From the NCBI GenBank assembly GCA_902795835.1, contig CADBNA010000325.1:1-8571 (forward strand): a stretch of 8,571 nucleotides of DNA, written 5' to 3'. A program made the translations under genes and the position numbers. Below are positions 1 to 7,647 of this stretch, in pieces. The notes beneath the pieces are model-generated. The model worked only from the letters and a program-made list of their open reading frames with translations. It searched no databases and had not been told where the DNA came from. Position 1 is the stretch's first letter, and the number at the start of each line of letters is the position of its first letter. Source of the stretch: an uncultured Lachnospiraceae bacterium (GTDB taxonomy: Bacteria > Bacillota_A > Clostridia > Lachnospirales > Lachnospiraceae).

Positions 1-75
1 CGTGTAATGGAGACCAGACCGCTGTCCAAGGACAAGAGATGGAGACTGGTCCAGATCATCGAGAGAGCGAAGTAA
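1..75 (+). CDS. rpsQ: 30S ribosomal protein S17, C-terminal fragment
   Basis: An open frame enters from the left edge in frame 1 and stops at TAA 73-75, giving the last 24 residues. They include METRPLSKDKRWRLVQI, the conserved C-terminal tail of bacterial S17. S17 is a primary 16S rRNA binding protein of the 30S subunit. Only the tail is present, so the start and the OB-fold core are outside the window. Its place directly before rplN is the usual junction between the S10-spc gene clusters, which supports the call. The spacer to rplN is 27 nt and carries the rplN ribosome binding site. Confidence 0.93.
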   Translation, partial: RVMETRPLSKDKRWRLVQIIERAK

Positions 76-102
76 AGGATCTTTAGAAGGAGGTAGATCA
101 GC

Positions 103-471
103 ATGATTCAGCAGGAAAGCAGATTAAGAGTCGCTGACAACACCGGTGCTAAAGAGATCCTTTGCATCCGTGTTATGGGAGGCTCCACCAGAAGATATGC
201 CAACATCGGCGACGTGATCGTTGCGACCGTCAAAGACGCAACACCAGGCGGCGTTGTAAAGAAGGGCGATGTTGTCAAGGCTGTCGTGGTCCGTACCGTA
301 AAGGGCGCCCGCCGCAAAGACGGTTCCTACATCCGGTTCGACGAGAACGCAGCAGTTATCATCAAGGATGACAAGACACCCAGAGGAACCCGTATTTTTG
401 GACCGGTAGCGAGAGAGCTTCGTGAGAAACAGTTCATGAAGATCGTTTCCCTGGCTCCGGAAGTATTATAA
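103..471 (+). CDS. rplN: 50S ribosomal protein L14
   Basis: L14 is a 23S rRNA-binding protein of the 50S subunit, located at the subunit interface near bridge contacts with the 30S. The 122-residue product has the full family length. It starts [19 protein letters not shown] and has the conserved core [20 protein letters not shown], followed by the basic stretch [16 protein letters not shown] and the C-terminal [13 protein letters not shown]. The ATG is preceded by AAGGAGG at 87-93 with a 9-nt gap. The stop TAA (469-471) overlaps the ribosome binding site of rplX, so the two genes are closely coupled in the spc operon. Nothing unusual is seen. Confidence 0.98.
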   Translation: MIQQESRLRVADNTGAKEILCIRVMGGSTRRYANIGDVIVATVKDATPGGVVKKGDVVKAVVVRTVKGARRKDGSYIRFDENAAVIIKDDKTPRGTRIFGPVARELREKQFMKIVSLAPEVL

Positions 472-482
472 GGAGGACGTCC

Positions 483-791
483 ATGTCAGTTAAGATTAAG
501 AAAGGCGATACCGTTCGCGTTATTGCCGGAAAAGATAAAGACAAAGAGGGAAAAGTCCTTTCTGTTGATGTAAAGAAGAACCGCGTTATTGTTGAAGGCT
601 GCAACATGATCACCAAGAGCGTAAAGCCGAGCATGGCCAATCAGCAGGGCGGCATCATCAACACCGAAGCACCGATCGACATTTCCAACGTGATGTACCT
701 GCACAAGGGACAGACCACACGTATCGGATACAAATTTGAGAACGGCAAGAAAGTCCGTGTCGCCCGCAAGACTGGCGATGTGATCGACTAA
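483..791 (+). CDS. rplX: 50S ribosomal protein L24
   Basis: L24 is an assembly-initiating 50S protein that binds the 5' region of 23S rRNA near the exit tunnel. The 102-residue product has a KOW motif near the N terminus ([20 protein letters not shown], about residues 6-25). It also has the conserved central segment around [16 protein letters not shown] and a basic C terminus. Its length fits the Firmicute family. AAGGAGG at 470-476 lies 6 nt from the ATG. rplE follows after 17 nt. In E. coli, S8 represses the spc operon near the L24-L5 junction; I see no comparable hairpin in this short spacer. Confidence 0.97.
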   Translation: MSVKIKKGDTVRVIAGKDKDKEGKVLSVDVKKNRVIVEGCNMITKSVKPSMANQQGGIINTEAPIDISNVMYLHKGQTTRIGYKFENGKKVRVARKTGDVID

Positions 792-808
792 GAGAGGAGG
801 CATAGATC

Positions 809-1348
809 GTGAGCAGATATAAAGAAATGTACGATACACAGATCGTTGAAGCTCTGACAAAGAAATTCAACTATAAGAATGTGAACGAAGTGCCGAAGCT
901 CTCCAAGATCGTTGTCAACATGGGTGTAGGCGAAGCCAAGGAGAACGCAAAGCTCCTGGATTCCGCTGTAGCCGATCTTGAGAAGATCACCGGACAGAAG
1001 GCTGTCGTCACAAAGGCAAAGAAATCCGTCGCCAACTTCAAGATTCGTGAAGGCATGGCGATCGGCTGCAAGGTTACCCTTCGCGGCGAGCGCATGTATG
1101 ACTTTGCTGATCGTCTGATCAGCATCGCTCTTCCCCGTGTACGTGACTTCCGCGGCGTTAATCCCAACGCATTCGATGGCAGAGGAAACTATGCTCTTGG
1201 TATCAAAGAGCAGCTGATCTTCCCCGAGATCGAGTACGATAAGATCGACAAAGTGAGAGGTATGGACATCATCTTTGTTACCACAGCAAAGACCGATGAA
1301 GAAGCACGTGAATTACTGGCACAGTTCAAGATGCCGTTCGCAAAGTAA
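809..1348 (+). CDS. rplE: 50S ribosomal protein L5 (GTG start)
   Basis: L5 binds 5S rRNA and contacts the P-site tRNA in the central protuberance of the 50S subunit. The 179-residue product has the typical family length. Hallmarks include [19 protein letters not shown] near the N terminus, the [25 protein letters not shown] segment in the middle, and [20 protein letters not shown] followed by the [12 protein letters not shown] stretch. The start is GTG at 809, chosen because AGGAGG at 795-800 is 8 nt upstream and the N terminus MSRYKEMY matches the family. The next ATG (827) has no ribosome binding site. Spacing to rpsN is 19 nt. Confidence 0.98.
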   Translation: MSRYKEMYDTQIVEALTKKFNYKNVNEVPKLSKIVVNMGVGEAKENAKLLDSAVADLEKITGQKAVVTKAKKSVANFKIREGMAIGCKVTLRGERMYDFADRLISIALPRVRDFRGVNPNAFDGRGNYALGIKEQLIFPEIEYDKIDKVRGMDIIFVTTAKTDEEARELLAQFKMPFAK

Positions 1349-1367
1349 TTAGGGAGGAAATTTATTC

Positions 1368-1553
1368 ATGGCTAAAACAGCAATGAAAGTTAAGCAGGCT
1401 CGCAAACCGAAATTCTCCACCAGAGCATATACTCGCTGCCGGATCTGCGGACGTCCCCATTCCGTGCTGAAGAAATACGGCATCTGCCGTATCTGTTTCC
1501 GCGAGTTGGCGTACAAGGGAGAGATCCCGGGCGTCAAGAAGGCAAGCTGGTAA
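1368..1553 (+). CDS. rpsN: 30S ribosomal protein S14, zinc-binding type Z
   Basis: S14 sits in the 30S head and is needed late in subunit assembly. This is the short 61-residue, zinc-ribbon form. Cysteines fall at residues 24, 27, 40 and 43 in the pattern CRIC-x12-CRIC, all four intact. The N terminus [16 protein letters not shown] and the C-terminal [10 protein letters not shown] are characteristic of type Z S14 in Firmicutes. Having all four ligands means this is the zinc-dependent version, not the cysteine-free paralogue used under zinc limitation in some bacteria. The ribosome binding site GGGAGG (1352-1357) lies 10 nt upstream of the ATG. rpsH follows after 22 nt. Confidence 0.98.
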   Translation: MAKTAMKVKQARKPKFSTRAYTRCRICGRPHSVLKKYGICRICFRELAYKGEIPGVKKASW

Positions 1554-1575
1554 TTAAGGAAGGAGGAAAATTCAC

Positions 1576-1977
1576 ATGTCTATGAGCGATCCGATTGCAG
1601 ATATGCTTACTAGAATCCGCAACGCAAATGCGGCAAAGCACGACACCGTCGATGTTCCGGCATCGAAGATGAAGGTTGCCATCGCTGACATTCTCGTTGA
1701 CGAAGGATATATCGAGAAATATGATCTGGTTGACAAGGGCGCGTACAATGATATCCACATCACTCTGAAGTACGGCGCTGACAAAAACGAGAAGATCATC
1801 TCCGGCATCAAGAGAATCTCCAAGCCCGGTCTTCGCGTTTATGTCACAAAGGATGAGCTTCCGAGAGTCCTTGGCGGACTGGGTATCGCTATCCTTTCCA
1901 CAAACCAGGGCGTTATCACCGACAGACAGGCAAGAAAGCTTCAGGTTGGCGGAGAAGTCCTCGCTTACGTATGGTAA
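1576..1977 (+). CDS. rpsH: 30S ribosomal protein S8
   Basis: S8 is a primary 16S rRNA-binding protein that organises the central domain of the 30S subunit. In E. coli it is the translational repressor of the spc operon. The 133-residue product has the normal length, with [16 protein letters not shown] at the N terminus and the C-terminal [20 protein letters not shown] ending in VLAYVW. AGGAGG at 1561-1566 is 9 nt before ATG 1576. A second in-frame ATG at 1582 would remove MS, and the spacing favours the first. Unlike the other junctions upstream of secY, the 3' side has a 78-nt spacer before rplF with a small hairpin. Confidence 0.97.
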   Translation: MSMSDPIADMLTRIRNANAAKHDTVDVPASKMKVAIADILVDEGYIEKYDLVDKGAYNDIHITLKYGADKNEKIISGIKRISKPGLRVYVTKDELPRVLGGLGIAILSTNQGVITDRQARKLQVGGEVLAYVW

Positions 1978-2001
1978 TCACACAGATCTAAACTGAAAAC
2001 A

Positions 2002-2022
2002 GGGGGCGCGCAAAGCGCTTCC
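2002..2022 (+). promoter_or_regulatory. Hairpin in the rpsH-rplF spacer
   Basis: The 78-nt spacer 1978-2055 contains GGGGGCGC (2002-2009) that can pair with GCGCTTCC (2015-2022). This gives an 8-bp stem with two G-U pairs and a GCAAA loop. No T-tract follows, so it does not look like an intrinsic terminator. It ends 18 nt before the rplF ribosome binding site at 2041-2046. Its function is unknown. It could be an mRNA processing or stability element, or a protein-binding site within the operon. Confidence 0.35.
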
Positions 2023-2055
2023 CGAGAATTTAAGTTAAACAGGAGGACATGTCAT

Positions 2056-2595
2056 ATGTCACGTATAGGCAGAATGCCTGTACCGGTACCGGCTGGCGTA
2101 TCGGTAGAAATCAAAGAAGGTAATGTAGTTACTGTTAAGGGACCCAAGGGAACTCTGGAGAGAGAATTCGCTCCGGAACTCGGGATCGAGCTGAAAGAGA
2201 ACGAGATCATCGTTACCCGTCCGAATGACCTGAAGAGAAACAAAGCTCTTCACGGCCTGACCAGGTCCCTGATCCACAATATGGTCGTTGGTGTTAGCGA
2301 AGGCTACGCTAAGGTCCTGGAGGTTAACGGTGTCGGTTATCGTGCTTCTAAGGCAGGAAACAAGCTGACCCTGAACCTTGGTTACTCTCATCCGGTAGAG
2401 ATGGTCGATCCCGACGGCATCGAGACTGTTGTCGATGGCAACAAGATCACTGTCAAGGGCATCTCCAAAGAGCAGGTCGGACAGTACGCAGCTGAGATCA
2501 GAGGAAAGAGAGCTCCGGAACCCTACAAGGGCAAGGGCATCAAGTATGCTGATGAAGTGATCAGACGTAAAGTCGGCAAGACCGGTAAGAAATAA
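2056..2595 (+). CDS. rplF: 50S ribosomal protein L6
   Basis: L6 is a 50S protein near the GTPase-associated region and the sarcin-ricin loop. The 179-residue product has the expected two-domain length. Visible marks are [19 protein letters not shown] at the N terminus, [12 protein letters not shown] in domain 1, [20 protein letters not shown] at the start of domain 2, and the C-terminal signature [25 protein letters not shown] at 2041-2046 lies 9 nt from the ATG. It is separated from rpsH by an unusually long spacer for this operon and from rplR by 18 nt. No oddities are seen in the protein. Confidence 0.98.
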   Translation: MSRIGRMPVPVPAGVSVEIKEGNVVTVKGPKGTLEREFAPELGIELKENEIIVTRPNDLKRNKALHGLTRSLIHNMVVGVSEGYAKVLEVNGVGYRASKAGNKLTLNLGYSHPVEMVDPDGIETVVDGNKITVKGISKEQVGQYAAEIRGKRAPEPYKGKGIKYADEVIRRKVGKTGKK

Positions 2596-2598
2596 TAG

Positions 2599-2605
2599 AA
2601 GGAGA
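2599..2605 (+). promoter_or_regulatory. rplR ribosome binding site deciding the start
   Basis: AAGGAGA at 2599-2605 lies only 2 nt before an in-frame GTG at 2608 but 8 nt before ATG 2614. The second spacing is normal for this operon, so ATG 2614 is taken as the real rplR start and the two upstream codons as untranslated. Confidence 0.75.
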
Positions 2606-2613
2606 GAGTGATT

Positions 2614-2982
2614 ATGATTAACAAAGTATCTAGAGCACAGGTTCGTCAGAAAAAGCATAGAAGACTGCGTCATCACATCGCTGGAACCTCCCAGAGACCG
2701 CGTCTCGCTGTATTCCGCAGTGACAAGCACATCTACGCACAGATCATAGATGATTCCACTGGTAAGACCCTGGTGGCTGCTTCCACTGTCGAGAAGGATA
2801 TCAAGAGCGAGCTGGAGAAGACAAATAATGTTGCTGCTGCTTCCTATGTTGGTTCTGTAATCGGCAAGAAGGCACTTGAGGCTGGAATCGAAGAGGTCGT
2901 CTTCGACCGCGGCGGATATATCTACCACGGCAAGGTACAGGCTCTGGCCGAGGCTGCAAGAGAAGCAGGACTGAAATTCTAA
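2614..2982 (+). CDS. rplR: 50S ribosomal protein L18
   Basis: L18 binds 5S rRNA together with L5 and helps place it in the central protuberance. From ATG 2614 the product is 122 residues, the usual length. It starts [20 protein letters not shown], with a basic N-terminal arm. The conserved [20 protein letters not shown] and [11 protein letters not shown] segments follow, and the protein ends [20 protein letters not shown] plus EAGLKF. An in-frame GTG six bases upstream would add two residues, but it sits too close to the ribosome binding site. rpsE follows after 18 nt. Confidence 0.96.
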   Translation: MINKVSRAQVRQKKHRRLRHHIAGTSQRPRLAVFRSDKHIYAQIIDDSTGKTLVAASTVEKDIKSELEKTNNVAAASYVGSVIGKKALEAGIEEVVFDRGGYIYHGKVQALAEAAREAGLKF

Positions 2983-3000
2983 CAGGGAGGAGAAGAACAT

Positions 3001-3510
3001 ATGAGACACGTAATCATTGATGCAAGCCAGCTTGAACTGGAAGAGAACGTTGTTTCCATCAAGCGAGTTGTCAAGGTTGTAAAAGGTGGCCGTAACTCCC
3101 GTTTTACCGCACTTGTTATTGTAGGTGACCACAATGGCCACGTAGGTGCAGGCCTTGGAAAAGCAGTAGAAATTCCGGAAGCGATCCGGAAGGGCAGAGA
3201 GGATGCTTCCAAGCATCTGATCTCTGTTGCCAGAGATGAGAATAACAGTGTTACCCATGACATTATCGGAAAATACGGCAGCGCTTCCGTACTTCTGAAG
3301 AGAGCTCCGGAAGGTACCGGTATCATCGCCGGCGGCACAGCCCGTGCAGTCGTAGAGCTGGCAGGTATCCAGAATATCCGTACAAAATGTCTTGGCTCCA
3401 ACAACAAGCAGAATGTTGTTCTGGCTACTCTTGACGGACTTCGTCAGCTGAAGACACCGGAAGAAGTTGCAAGACTCCGCGGAAAATCCGTTGATGAGAT
3501 TCGCGCATAA
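3001..3510 (+). CDS. rpsE: 30S ribosomal protein S5
   Basis: S5 contributes to decoding accuracy and to mRNA unwinding at the entry channel of the 30S subunit. The 169-residue product contains the N-terminal double-stranded RNA-binding-like S5 domain, with [20 protein letters not shown] at about residues 22-41. The K28-G29-G30-R31 loop, where spectinomycin-resistance changes map in other bacteria, is wild-type. A conserved [10 protein letters not shown] segment and a C-terminal half with [20 protein letters not shown] follow. In the last motif GGTARAV replaces the more common GGPxRAV, a mild variation. GGGAGG (2985-2990) precedes the ATG by 10 nt. rpmD follows after 14 nt. Confidence 0.98.
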   Translation: MRHVIIDASQLELEENVVSIKRVVKVVKGGRNSRFTALVIVGDHNGHVGAGLGKAVEIPEAIRKGREDASKHLISVARDENNSVTHDIIGKYGSASVLLKRAPEGTGIIAGGTARAVVELAGIQNIRTKCLGSNNKQNVVLATLDGLRQLKTPEEVARLRGKSVDEIRA

Positions 3511-3524
3511 GGAGGGCTTAAAGA

Positions 3525-3707
3525 ATGGCAGACAAGAAGATTAAAGTGACATTGGTTCGTTCCACGATCGGCTGTGTTCCGAAGCACAAAAAGATCATCG
3601 AGGGAATCGGCTTAAGAAAACTGAATCACTCAGTAGAGCTTCCGGATAATGAAGGCACCCGCGGCATCATTCGTCAGGTAGGCTACCTGCTGAAGGTTGA
3701 AGAGTAA
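3525..3707 (+). CDS. rpmD: 50S ribosomal protein L30
   Basis: L30 is a small 50S protein. The 60-residue product matches the bacterial-type short L30 in length and pattern: KIKVTLVRSTIGCVPKHKKI at the N terminus, then GLRKLNHSVELPDNEGTRGI, ending RQVGYLLKVEE. The ribosome binding site AAGGAGG (3509-3515) overlaps the last bases of the rpsE stop codon, so translation is probably coupled. Its stop overlaps the start of the rplO ribosome binding site in the same way. Confidence 0.97.
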   Translation: MADKKIKVTLVRSTIGCVPKHKKIIEGIGLRKLNHSVELPDNEGTRGIIRQVGYLLKVEE

Positions 3708-3720
3708 GGAGGTTCCGTAA

Positions 3721-4161
3721 ATGGATTTATCAAATTTACAGCCGGCTGAGGGCTCCAGACAGAGCGATGACTTCCGCAGAGGCCGTGGACACGGATCAGG
3801 CAACGGCAAGACCGCAGGCAAGGGACACAAGGGTCAGAAGGCCCGTTCCGGTGCTCCGAGACCTGGTTTCGAAGGCGGCCAGATGCCTTTATACAGACGT
3901 CTTCCGAAGAGAGGCTTCAAGTGCCGCAACTCCAAGGACATCGTTGCGATCAACGTTGAAGAGCTGAACCGTTTTGAGGACGGCGCAGAGGTCAACATCG
4001 CAGCTCTGGTCGAGAGCGGTATCGTCTCCAATCCGAGAGATGGCGTCAAGATCCTGGGAACAGGAACCCTGACCAAAAAACTGAATGTAAAGGTGACTGC
4101 AGCTTCTGCAGGCGCAAAAGAAAAAATTGAGGCGGCTGGTGGAACAATCGAGGTGATCTGA
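3721..4161 (+). CDS. rplO: 50S ribosomal protein L15
   Basis: L15 is a 50S assembly protein. It has a long basic, glycine-rich N-terminal extension that threads into 23S rRNA, and a globular C-terminal domain. The 146-residue product shows both. Residues about 20-65 carry [20 protein letters not shown] and [18 protein letters not shown]. The C-terminal half has the [20 protein letters not shown] pattern followed by [24 protein letters not shown] starts at 3706, inside the rpmD stop. The stop TGA shares its A with the ATG of secY, giving a one-base overlap and probable translational coupling. Confidence 0.98.
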   Translation: MDLSNLQPAEGSRQSDDFRRGRGHGSGNGKTAGKGHKGQKARSGAPRPGFEGGQMPLYRRLPKRGFKCRNSKDIVAINVEELNRFEDGAEVNIAALVESGIVSNPRDGVKILGTGTLTKKLNVKVTAASAGAKEKIEAAGGTIEVI

Positions 4162-5471
4162 TGTTTAAAACATTGCGTGATGCATTCCGAATCAAGGAAA
4201 TACGGCGGAGATTGCTGTATGTTTTTCTCATGCTCGTCATCATTCGAATGGCTTCTCAGATCCCTGTCCCAGGCGTTGACACAGAATTCTTTAAGAATTA
4301 TTTTGGCAGCACTTCCAATGACGCATTCAATTTCCTGAATGCGTTTACGGGAGGCGGCTTCACCAATTTCTCCATCCTGGCCCTGAGCATTACGCCCTAC
4401 ATCACGGCGTCCATTATTGTCCAGCTGCTGACGATCGCGATCCCGGCACTGGAAGAGATGTCCCGTGACGGCGAGGATGGCAGAAAGAAGATGAACACCA
4501 TCACGAGATGGCTCACTGTGGGTCTTTCCCTTTTCGAGTCCGTCGCCATGTGCATCGGCTTCAGAAATCAGCTGATCCTGGAGCTCAATGCACTGAACGT
4601 GATCGTAGTAGTCGCAAGCCTTACCGCAGGATCCTGTCTCCTGATGTGGCTGGGTGAGCAGATCAATGAGAAGGGTGTTGGCAATGGTATCTCCATCGTC
4701 CTCCTGATCAATATCCTCTCCCGGGTACCCCAGGATATGATTACCCTGTATGAGAACTTTGTAACCGGAAAAACCATCGCCAGGGCTACTCTTGCCTGGA
4801 TCATCATCATTGCGGTCATCCTTGCGGTCGTGGTTCTGACACTGATTCTTAACGGCGCTGAGCGCAGGATCCCGGTACAGTATTCACAGAAGATGGTAGG
4901 CAGACGCCTGGTCGGCGGAAATGCCTCCAACATTCCGCTGAAGATCAATACCTCTGGTGTAATCCCAATCATCTTTGCTTCGTCCCTGATGTCCTTCCCG
5001 CAGATCATCATTGCATTTGTGGGCAAGACACCCGGCGGATTCTGGGGCAAGATCATCAAGATGCTCAGCTCGAGCAACTGGTTCAACCCGGCAGACTGGC
5101 TGTCTACCGTAGGCCTGATCCTGTATATCGTGCTTGTTGTCTTCTTTGCTTACTTCTACACATCCATCACCTTCAATCCGATTGAGGTGGCTGACAACAT
5201 GAAGAAGCAGGGCGGCTTCATCCCCGGTATCCGGCCTGGCAAGGCAACCGAGAATTACCTGAATTCCGTACTGAAGTACATCATTTTCATTGGCGCGGTC
5301 GGTCTGGTGATCGTATGTGTGATCCCCTACATTTTCAACGGCCTGTTCCATGCAAATGTATCCTTCGGCGGAACATCCCTGATCATTATCGTATCCGTCA
5401 TCCTGGAGACGCTCAAGCAGATCGAATCCATGATGCTGGTACGCAACTACAAGGGATTCCTGACCGAGTAA
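4161..5471 (+). CDS. secY: Protein translocase subunit SecY
   Basis: SecY is the channel-forming subunit of the SecYEG translocon in the cytoplasmic membrane and accepts proteins from SecA or the ribosome. The 436-residue product has the family length and repeated hydrophobic segments consistent with ten membrane helices. Visible signatures are FSILALSITPYITASIIVQL at residues 70-89 (plug and TM2 region, with S where many SecYs have G), LGEQINEKGVGNGIS at 164-178, and GIRPGKATENYL at 356-367. The last lies in the cytoplasmic loop holding the arginine (here R358) important for SecA function. Translation starts at an ATG overlapping the rplO stop, with GAGGTG (4150-4155) upstream. An intrinsic terminator follows, so this is the last gene of its transcription unit. 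Confidence 0.98.
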   Translation: MFKTLRDAFRIKEIRRRLLYVFLMLVIIRMASQIPVPGVDTEFFKNYFGSTSNDAFNFLNAFTGGGFTNFSILALSITPYITASIIVQLLTIAIPALEEMSRDGEDGRKKMNTITRWLTVGLSLFESVAMCIGFRNQLILELNALNVIVVVASLTAGSCLLMWLGEQINEKGVGNGISIVLLINILSRVPQDMITLYENFVTGKTIARATLAWIIIIAVILAVVVLTLILNGAERRIPVQYSQKMVGRRLVGGNASNIPLKINTSGVIPIIFASSLMSFPQIIIAFVGKTPGGFWGKIIKMLSSSNWFNPADWLSTVGLILYIVLVVFFAYFYTSITFNPIEVADNMKKQGGFIPGIRPGKATENYLNSVLKYIIFIGAVGLVIVCVIPYIFNGLFHANVSFGGTSLIIIVSVILETLKQIESMMLVRNYKGFLTE

Positions 5472-5493
5472 GGTCTGAAAATCAAAAGCCAAT

Positions 5494-5565
5494 AGGGCTG
5501 CCGCAGACGGCGGAGCTCATGCCTGACAAAAGGTATGGGGCGCCGGGAGCGGCAGCTCTTTTTTT
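5494..5565 (+). terminator. Intrinsic terminator after secY
   Basis: A5494 plus GGGCTGCCGC (5495-5504) pairs with GCGGCAGCTC (5549-5558) plus T5559. This gives an 11-bp stem with one G-U pair, followed at once by seven Ts (5559-5565). The 44-nt interior can extend the hairpin: CTCATGCC pairs with GGTATGGG around a TGACAAAA loop, and GGCG with CGCC below it. The stem, T-tract and position 23 nt after the secY stop fit a rho-independent terminator ending the spc unit. The interior fold was read by eye. Confidence 0.85.
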
Positions 5566-5571
5566 CTACCC

Positions 5572-5600
5572 TTGACGGAGGGCAGGAGAATGGATAGAAT
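5572..5600 (+). promoter_or_regulatory. Sigma-A type promoter for adk-map-KOW-infA
   Basis: TTGACG at 5572-5577 (five of six consensus bases) and TAGAAT at 5595-5600 (five of six) are separated by exactly 17 bp. The -35 box begins only 6 nt after the T-tract of the secY terminator. Predicted transcription start is about 5607, leaving a leader of about 57 nt before adk. The spacing and position between a terminator and the adk ribosome binding site make this a convincing housekeeping promoter. Confidence 0.85.
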
Positions 5601-5663
5601 GTATATGTTAAACTATGTCTGCTGACAGGAGACACAGAATATATACGGACAAGGAGGCACTGC

Positions 5664-6317
5664 ATGAAGATCATTATGCTTGGCGCGCCTGGCGCGGGAA
5701 AAGGAACACAGGCAAAGAAAATCGCTGAAAAGTACGCAATTCCGCACATCTCTACCGGAGATATCTTTCGGGCTAACCTGAAGGCCGGCACGGAGCTGGG
5801 AATGAAGGCAAAGGAGTATATGGATCAGGGACTGCTGGTGCCGGATGAGCTGACCTGCGATCTTGTCGTAGACCGCATCTCCCAGCCGGATGCAAAGAAC
5901 GGTTATGTCCTTGACGGCTTCCCGCGGACCATTCCGCAGGCAGAGGCGCTCACCAATGCTCTGAATGCCAGAGGTGAGGCAGTTGACTATGCCATCGACG
6001 TTGAGGTTCCGGATGATAATATCGTCAAACGCATGGGCGGCAGAAGAGCATGCCTGAAGTGCGGAGCGACCTACCACATCACCTTCAACCCGCCGAAGAA
6101 AGAGGGCTGCTGTGATGCCTGTGGTGGAGAGCTGGTGCTTCGTGATGACGACAAGCCCGAGACCGTTCAGAAGCGTCTGGATGTCTACCATGCGCAGACA
6201 CAGCCGCTGATCGAGTATTATTCTGCAGCCGGCAAACTGAAGACAGTTGACGGAACGCAGGAAATCGGCAAGGTATTTACCGACATCACCGCGATCCTCG
6301 GCGGAGCAGAGGCATAA
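5664..6317 (+). CDS. adk: Adenylate kinase, zinc-lid long form
   Basis: Adenylate kinase converts ATP plus AMP to two ADP in the cytoplasm and sets the adenylate energy balance. The 217-residue product shows the P-loop GAPGAGKGT (residues 7-15, K13), STGDIFR (30-36, with AMP-binding R36) and DGFPRT (84-89, R88). Its lid carries cysteines at 130, 133, 150 and 153. The CX2C-x16-CX2C pattern is the structural zinc site of the Gram-positive long form, here with all four ligands cysteine. The C-terminal [20 protein letters not shown] is also conserved. AAGGAGG (5651-5657) lies 6 nt from the ATG. It is the first gene after its own promoter and precedes map by 29 nt. Confidence 0.98.
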   Translation: MKIIMLGAPGAGKGTQAKKIAEKYAIPHISTGDIFRANLKAGTELGMKAKEYMDQGLLVPDELTCDLVVDRISQPDAKNGYVLDGFPRTIPQAEALTNALNARGEAVDYAIDVEVPDDNIVKRMGGRRACLKCGATYHITFNPPKKEGCCDACGGELVLRDDDKPETVQKRLDVYHAQTQPLIEYYSAAGKLKTVDGTQEIGKVFTDITAILGGAEA

Positions 6318-6346
6318 GAGAGAAAAGGGGCGTAAGAAGAGCAAGC

Positions 6347-7123
6347 ATGGCAGTTACGATAAAGAGTGCCCATGAAATAGAAAAGATGCGGCAGTCGAAC
6401 CGCCTCCTGCAGGAGGTGTTCGCCGGAATGGAAAAGCTGATCGAGCCCGGGATCTCCACCTATGAGATCAACCGGGAGGGTGAGCGCCTGATCCGGTCCC
6501 TTGGCGGAGTACCGAACTTCCTCAATTACAACGGATATCCGGCGTCGATCTGTACATCGGTCAACGAAGAGGTCGTCCACGGCATTCCGAAGAAGGACAG
6601 GATCCTGAAAGAGGGCGATATCATCAGCCTGGATGCGGGCCTGATCTATGACGGCTACCATTCCGACTGTGCCAGGACCTACGCGGTAGGGCAGATCAGC
6701 CCGGAGGCACAGGAGCTGATGCGGGTGACGAAGCAGAGCTTTTTCGAGGGTATGAAATACGCAAGAGCCGGCTGTCATCTGCATGACATTTCTGCGGCGA
6801 TCGGCAACTATGCAGAGGGACTTGGCTACGGTGTGATCCGTGACCTGTGCGGACACGGCATCGGCACACGGATGCACGAGGACCCGCAGATCCCCAACTT
6901 CCCGCAGAAAAGCAGAGGGATCCGTCTGGTGCCCGGCATGACACTGGCCATTGAGCCGATGATCGCCATCGGAAACTGGCGCGTACGCTGGTGCGACGAT
7001 GACTGGACCGTCGTTACTGCCGACGGAAGCCTTGCGGCCCATTACGAGAATACGATCCTGATCACCGAGGGAGACCCCGAGATCCTGACGCTTTCTCCGG
7101 CGGAGGCAGAAGGACTCTTATGA
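6347..7123 (+). CDS. map: Type I methionine aminopeptidase
   Basis: The enzyme removes the initiator methionine from new proteins whose second residue is small. The 258-residue product has the pita-bread fold length for a type I enzyme with no N-terminal extension. The five metal ligands are all present: D96 (SLDAG), D107 (HSDCARTY), H170 (CGHGIG), E203 (AIEPM) and E234 (HYENT). The substrate-contact histidines H78 (EEVVHGIP) and H177 are also present. The start has only a weak AGAAGAG-like ribosome binding sequence near 6335-6341, poorer than its neighbours, so translation may be less efficient or partly dependent on adk. The stop TGA overlaps the ATG of the next gene in ATGA. Confidence 0.97.
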   Translation: MAVTIKSAHEIEKMRQSNRLLQEVFAGMEKLIEPGISTYEINREGERLIRSLGGVPNFLNYNGYPASICTSVNEEVVHGIPKKDRILKEGDIISLDAGLIYDGYHSDCARTYAVGQISPEAQELMRVTKQSFFEGMKYARAGCHLHDISAAIGNYAEGLGYGVIRDLCGHGIGTRMHEDPQIPNFPQKSRGIRLVPGMTLAIEPMIAIGNWRVRWCDDDWTVVTADGSLAAHYENTILITEGDPEILTLSPAEAEGLL

Positions 7124-7422
7124 AGCAGCTGAGATACGGCATGTATGCCAGAAGCCTTGCTGGTCACGACAAGGGCAGGCTGTATATAATAATAGAAGAA
7201 ACGGACGGCGCCGTCAGTCTTTGCGACGGCAGGCTGAGGAAAGTCGATAATCCAAAGAAAAAAAAGAAGAAGCATGTCCTGGTCGAGTACAATGTCTCAC
7301 CGGTCATAGAAGAGCGGATCGAGGCGGGCAGGCCAGTCAGGGATGAGGATATCCGAAAAGCCCTGAAGGAAAAAGAAAAACATAAAGGGCAAGAGGAGGA
7401 GATTATACATGTCCAAGAATGA
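7120..7422 (+). CDS. Small KOW-domain RNA-binding protein (L14e-like)
   Basis: This is a 100-residue protein of the KOW-domain family found between map and infA in many Clostridia; its precise function is not established. The N-terminal half shows the KOW core ([20 protein letters not shown], residues 6-25), then [12 protein letters not shown] basic patch of six lysines follows (K46-K51, in [10 protein letters not shown]). The C-terminal third is charged and probably helical ([14 protein letters not shown]). RNA or ribosome binding is inferred from the KOW fold and location. The ATG overlaps the map stop by four bases, and the 3' end overlaps infA by 14 bases, so all three are likely translated together. 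The lysine codons hold an A8 run containing A_AAA_AAG in the zero frame. Confidence 0.88.
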   Translation: MKQLRYGMYARSLAGHDKGRLYIIIEETDGAVSLCDGRLRKVDNPKKKKKKHVLVEYNVSPVIEERIEAGRPVRDEDIRKALKEKEKHKGQEEEIIHVQE

Positions 7423-7627
7423 TGTCATTGAAGTAGAGGGTGTCGTGCTCGAGAAGCTGCCGAATGCGATGTTCCGGGTAGAGCTGGAGAACAAGCACGT
7501 GGTGCTGGCGCATATCAGCGGAAAGCTCCGGATGAATTACATCCGTATCCTTCCCGGCGACAAGGTTACACTTGAACTTTCCCCCTACGATCTGGACAAG
7601 GGCAGGATCATCTGGAGAGACAAATAA
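7409..7627 (+). CDS. infA: Translation initiation factor IF-1
   Basis: IF-1 occupies the 30S A site during initiation and assists IF-2 and IF-3. The 72-residue product has the exact family length and OB fold. Landmarks are [20 protein letters not shown], then [20 protein letters not shown], and the end [20 protein letters not shown] with [17 protein letters not shown] at 7394-7399 lies inside the KOW gene, 9 nt before the ATG. It is the last gene of the adk unit. After the stop come an inverted repeat, a promoter and a terminator, so the following rpmJ starts a new transcription unit. Confidence 0.98.
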   Translation: MSKNDVIEVEGVVLEKLPNAMFRVELENKHVVLAHISGKLRMNYIRILPGDKVTLELSPYDLDKGRIIWRDK

Positions 7628-7647
7628 ATAACAGCAGATTCCATAAA

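Noticed and set aside
792..808. S8-type repressor site at the rplX-rplE junction as in E. coli
   Set aside because: The spacer is 17 nt, mostly ribosome binding site, and I could not see a hairpin resembling the S8 site there.
2059..3258. 399-codon open frame on the minus strand
   Set aside because: It lies wholly antisense to rplF, rplR and the start of rpsE, and has no recognisable family. It is a shadow produced by the codon bias of these genes.
5613..7042. Two long minus-strand open frames opposite adk and map
   Set aside because: adk and map have all their catalytic residues on the + strand in the same region. The minus-strand products show no family features or convincing ribosome binding sites.
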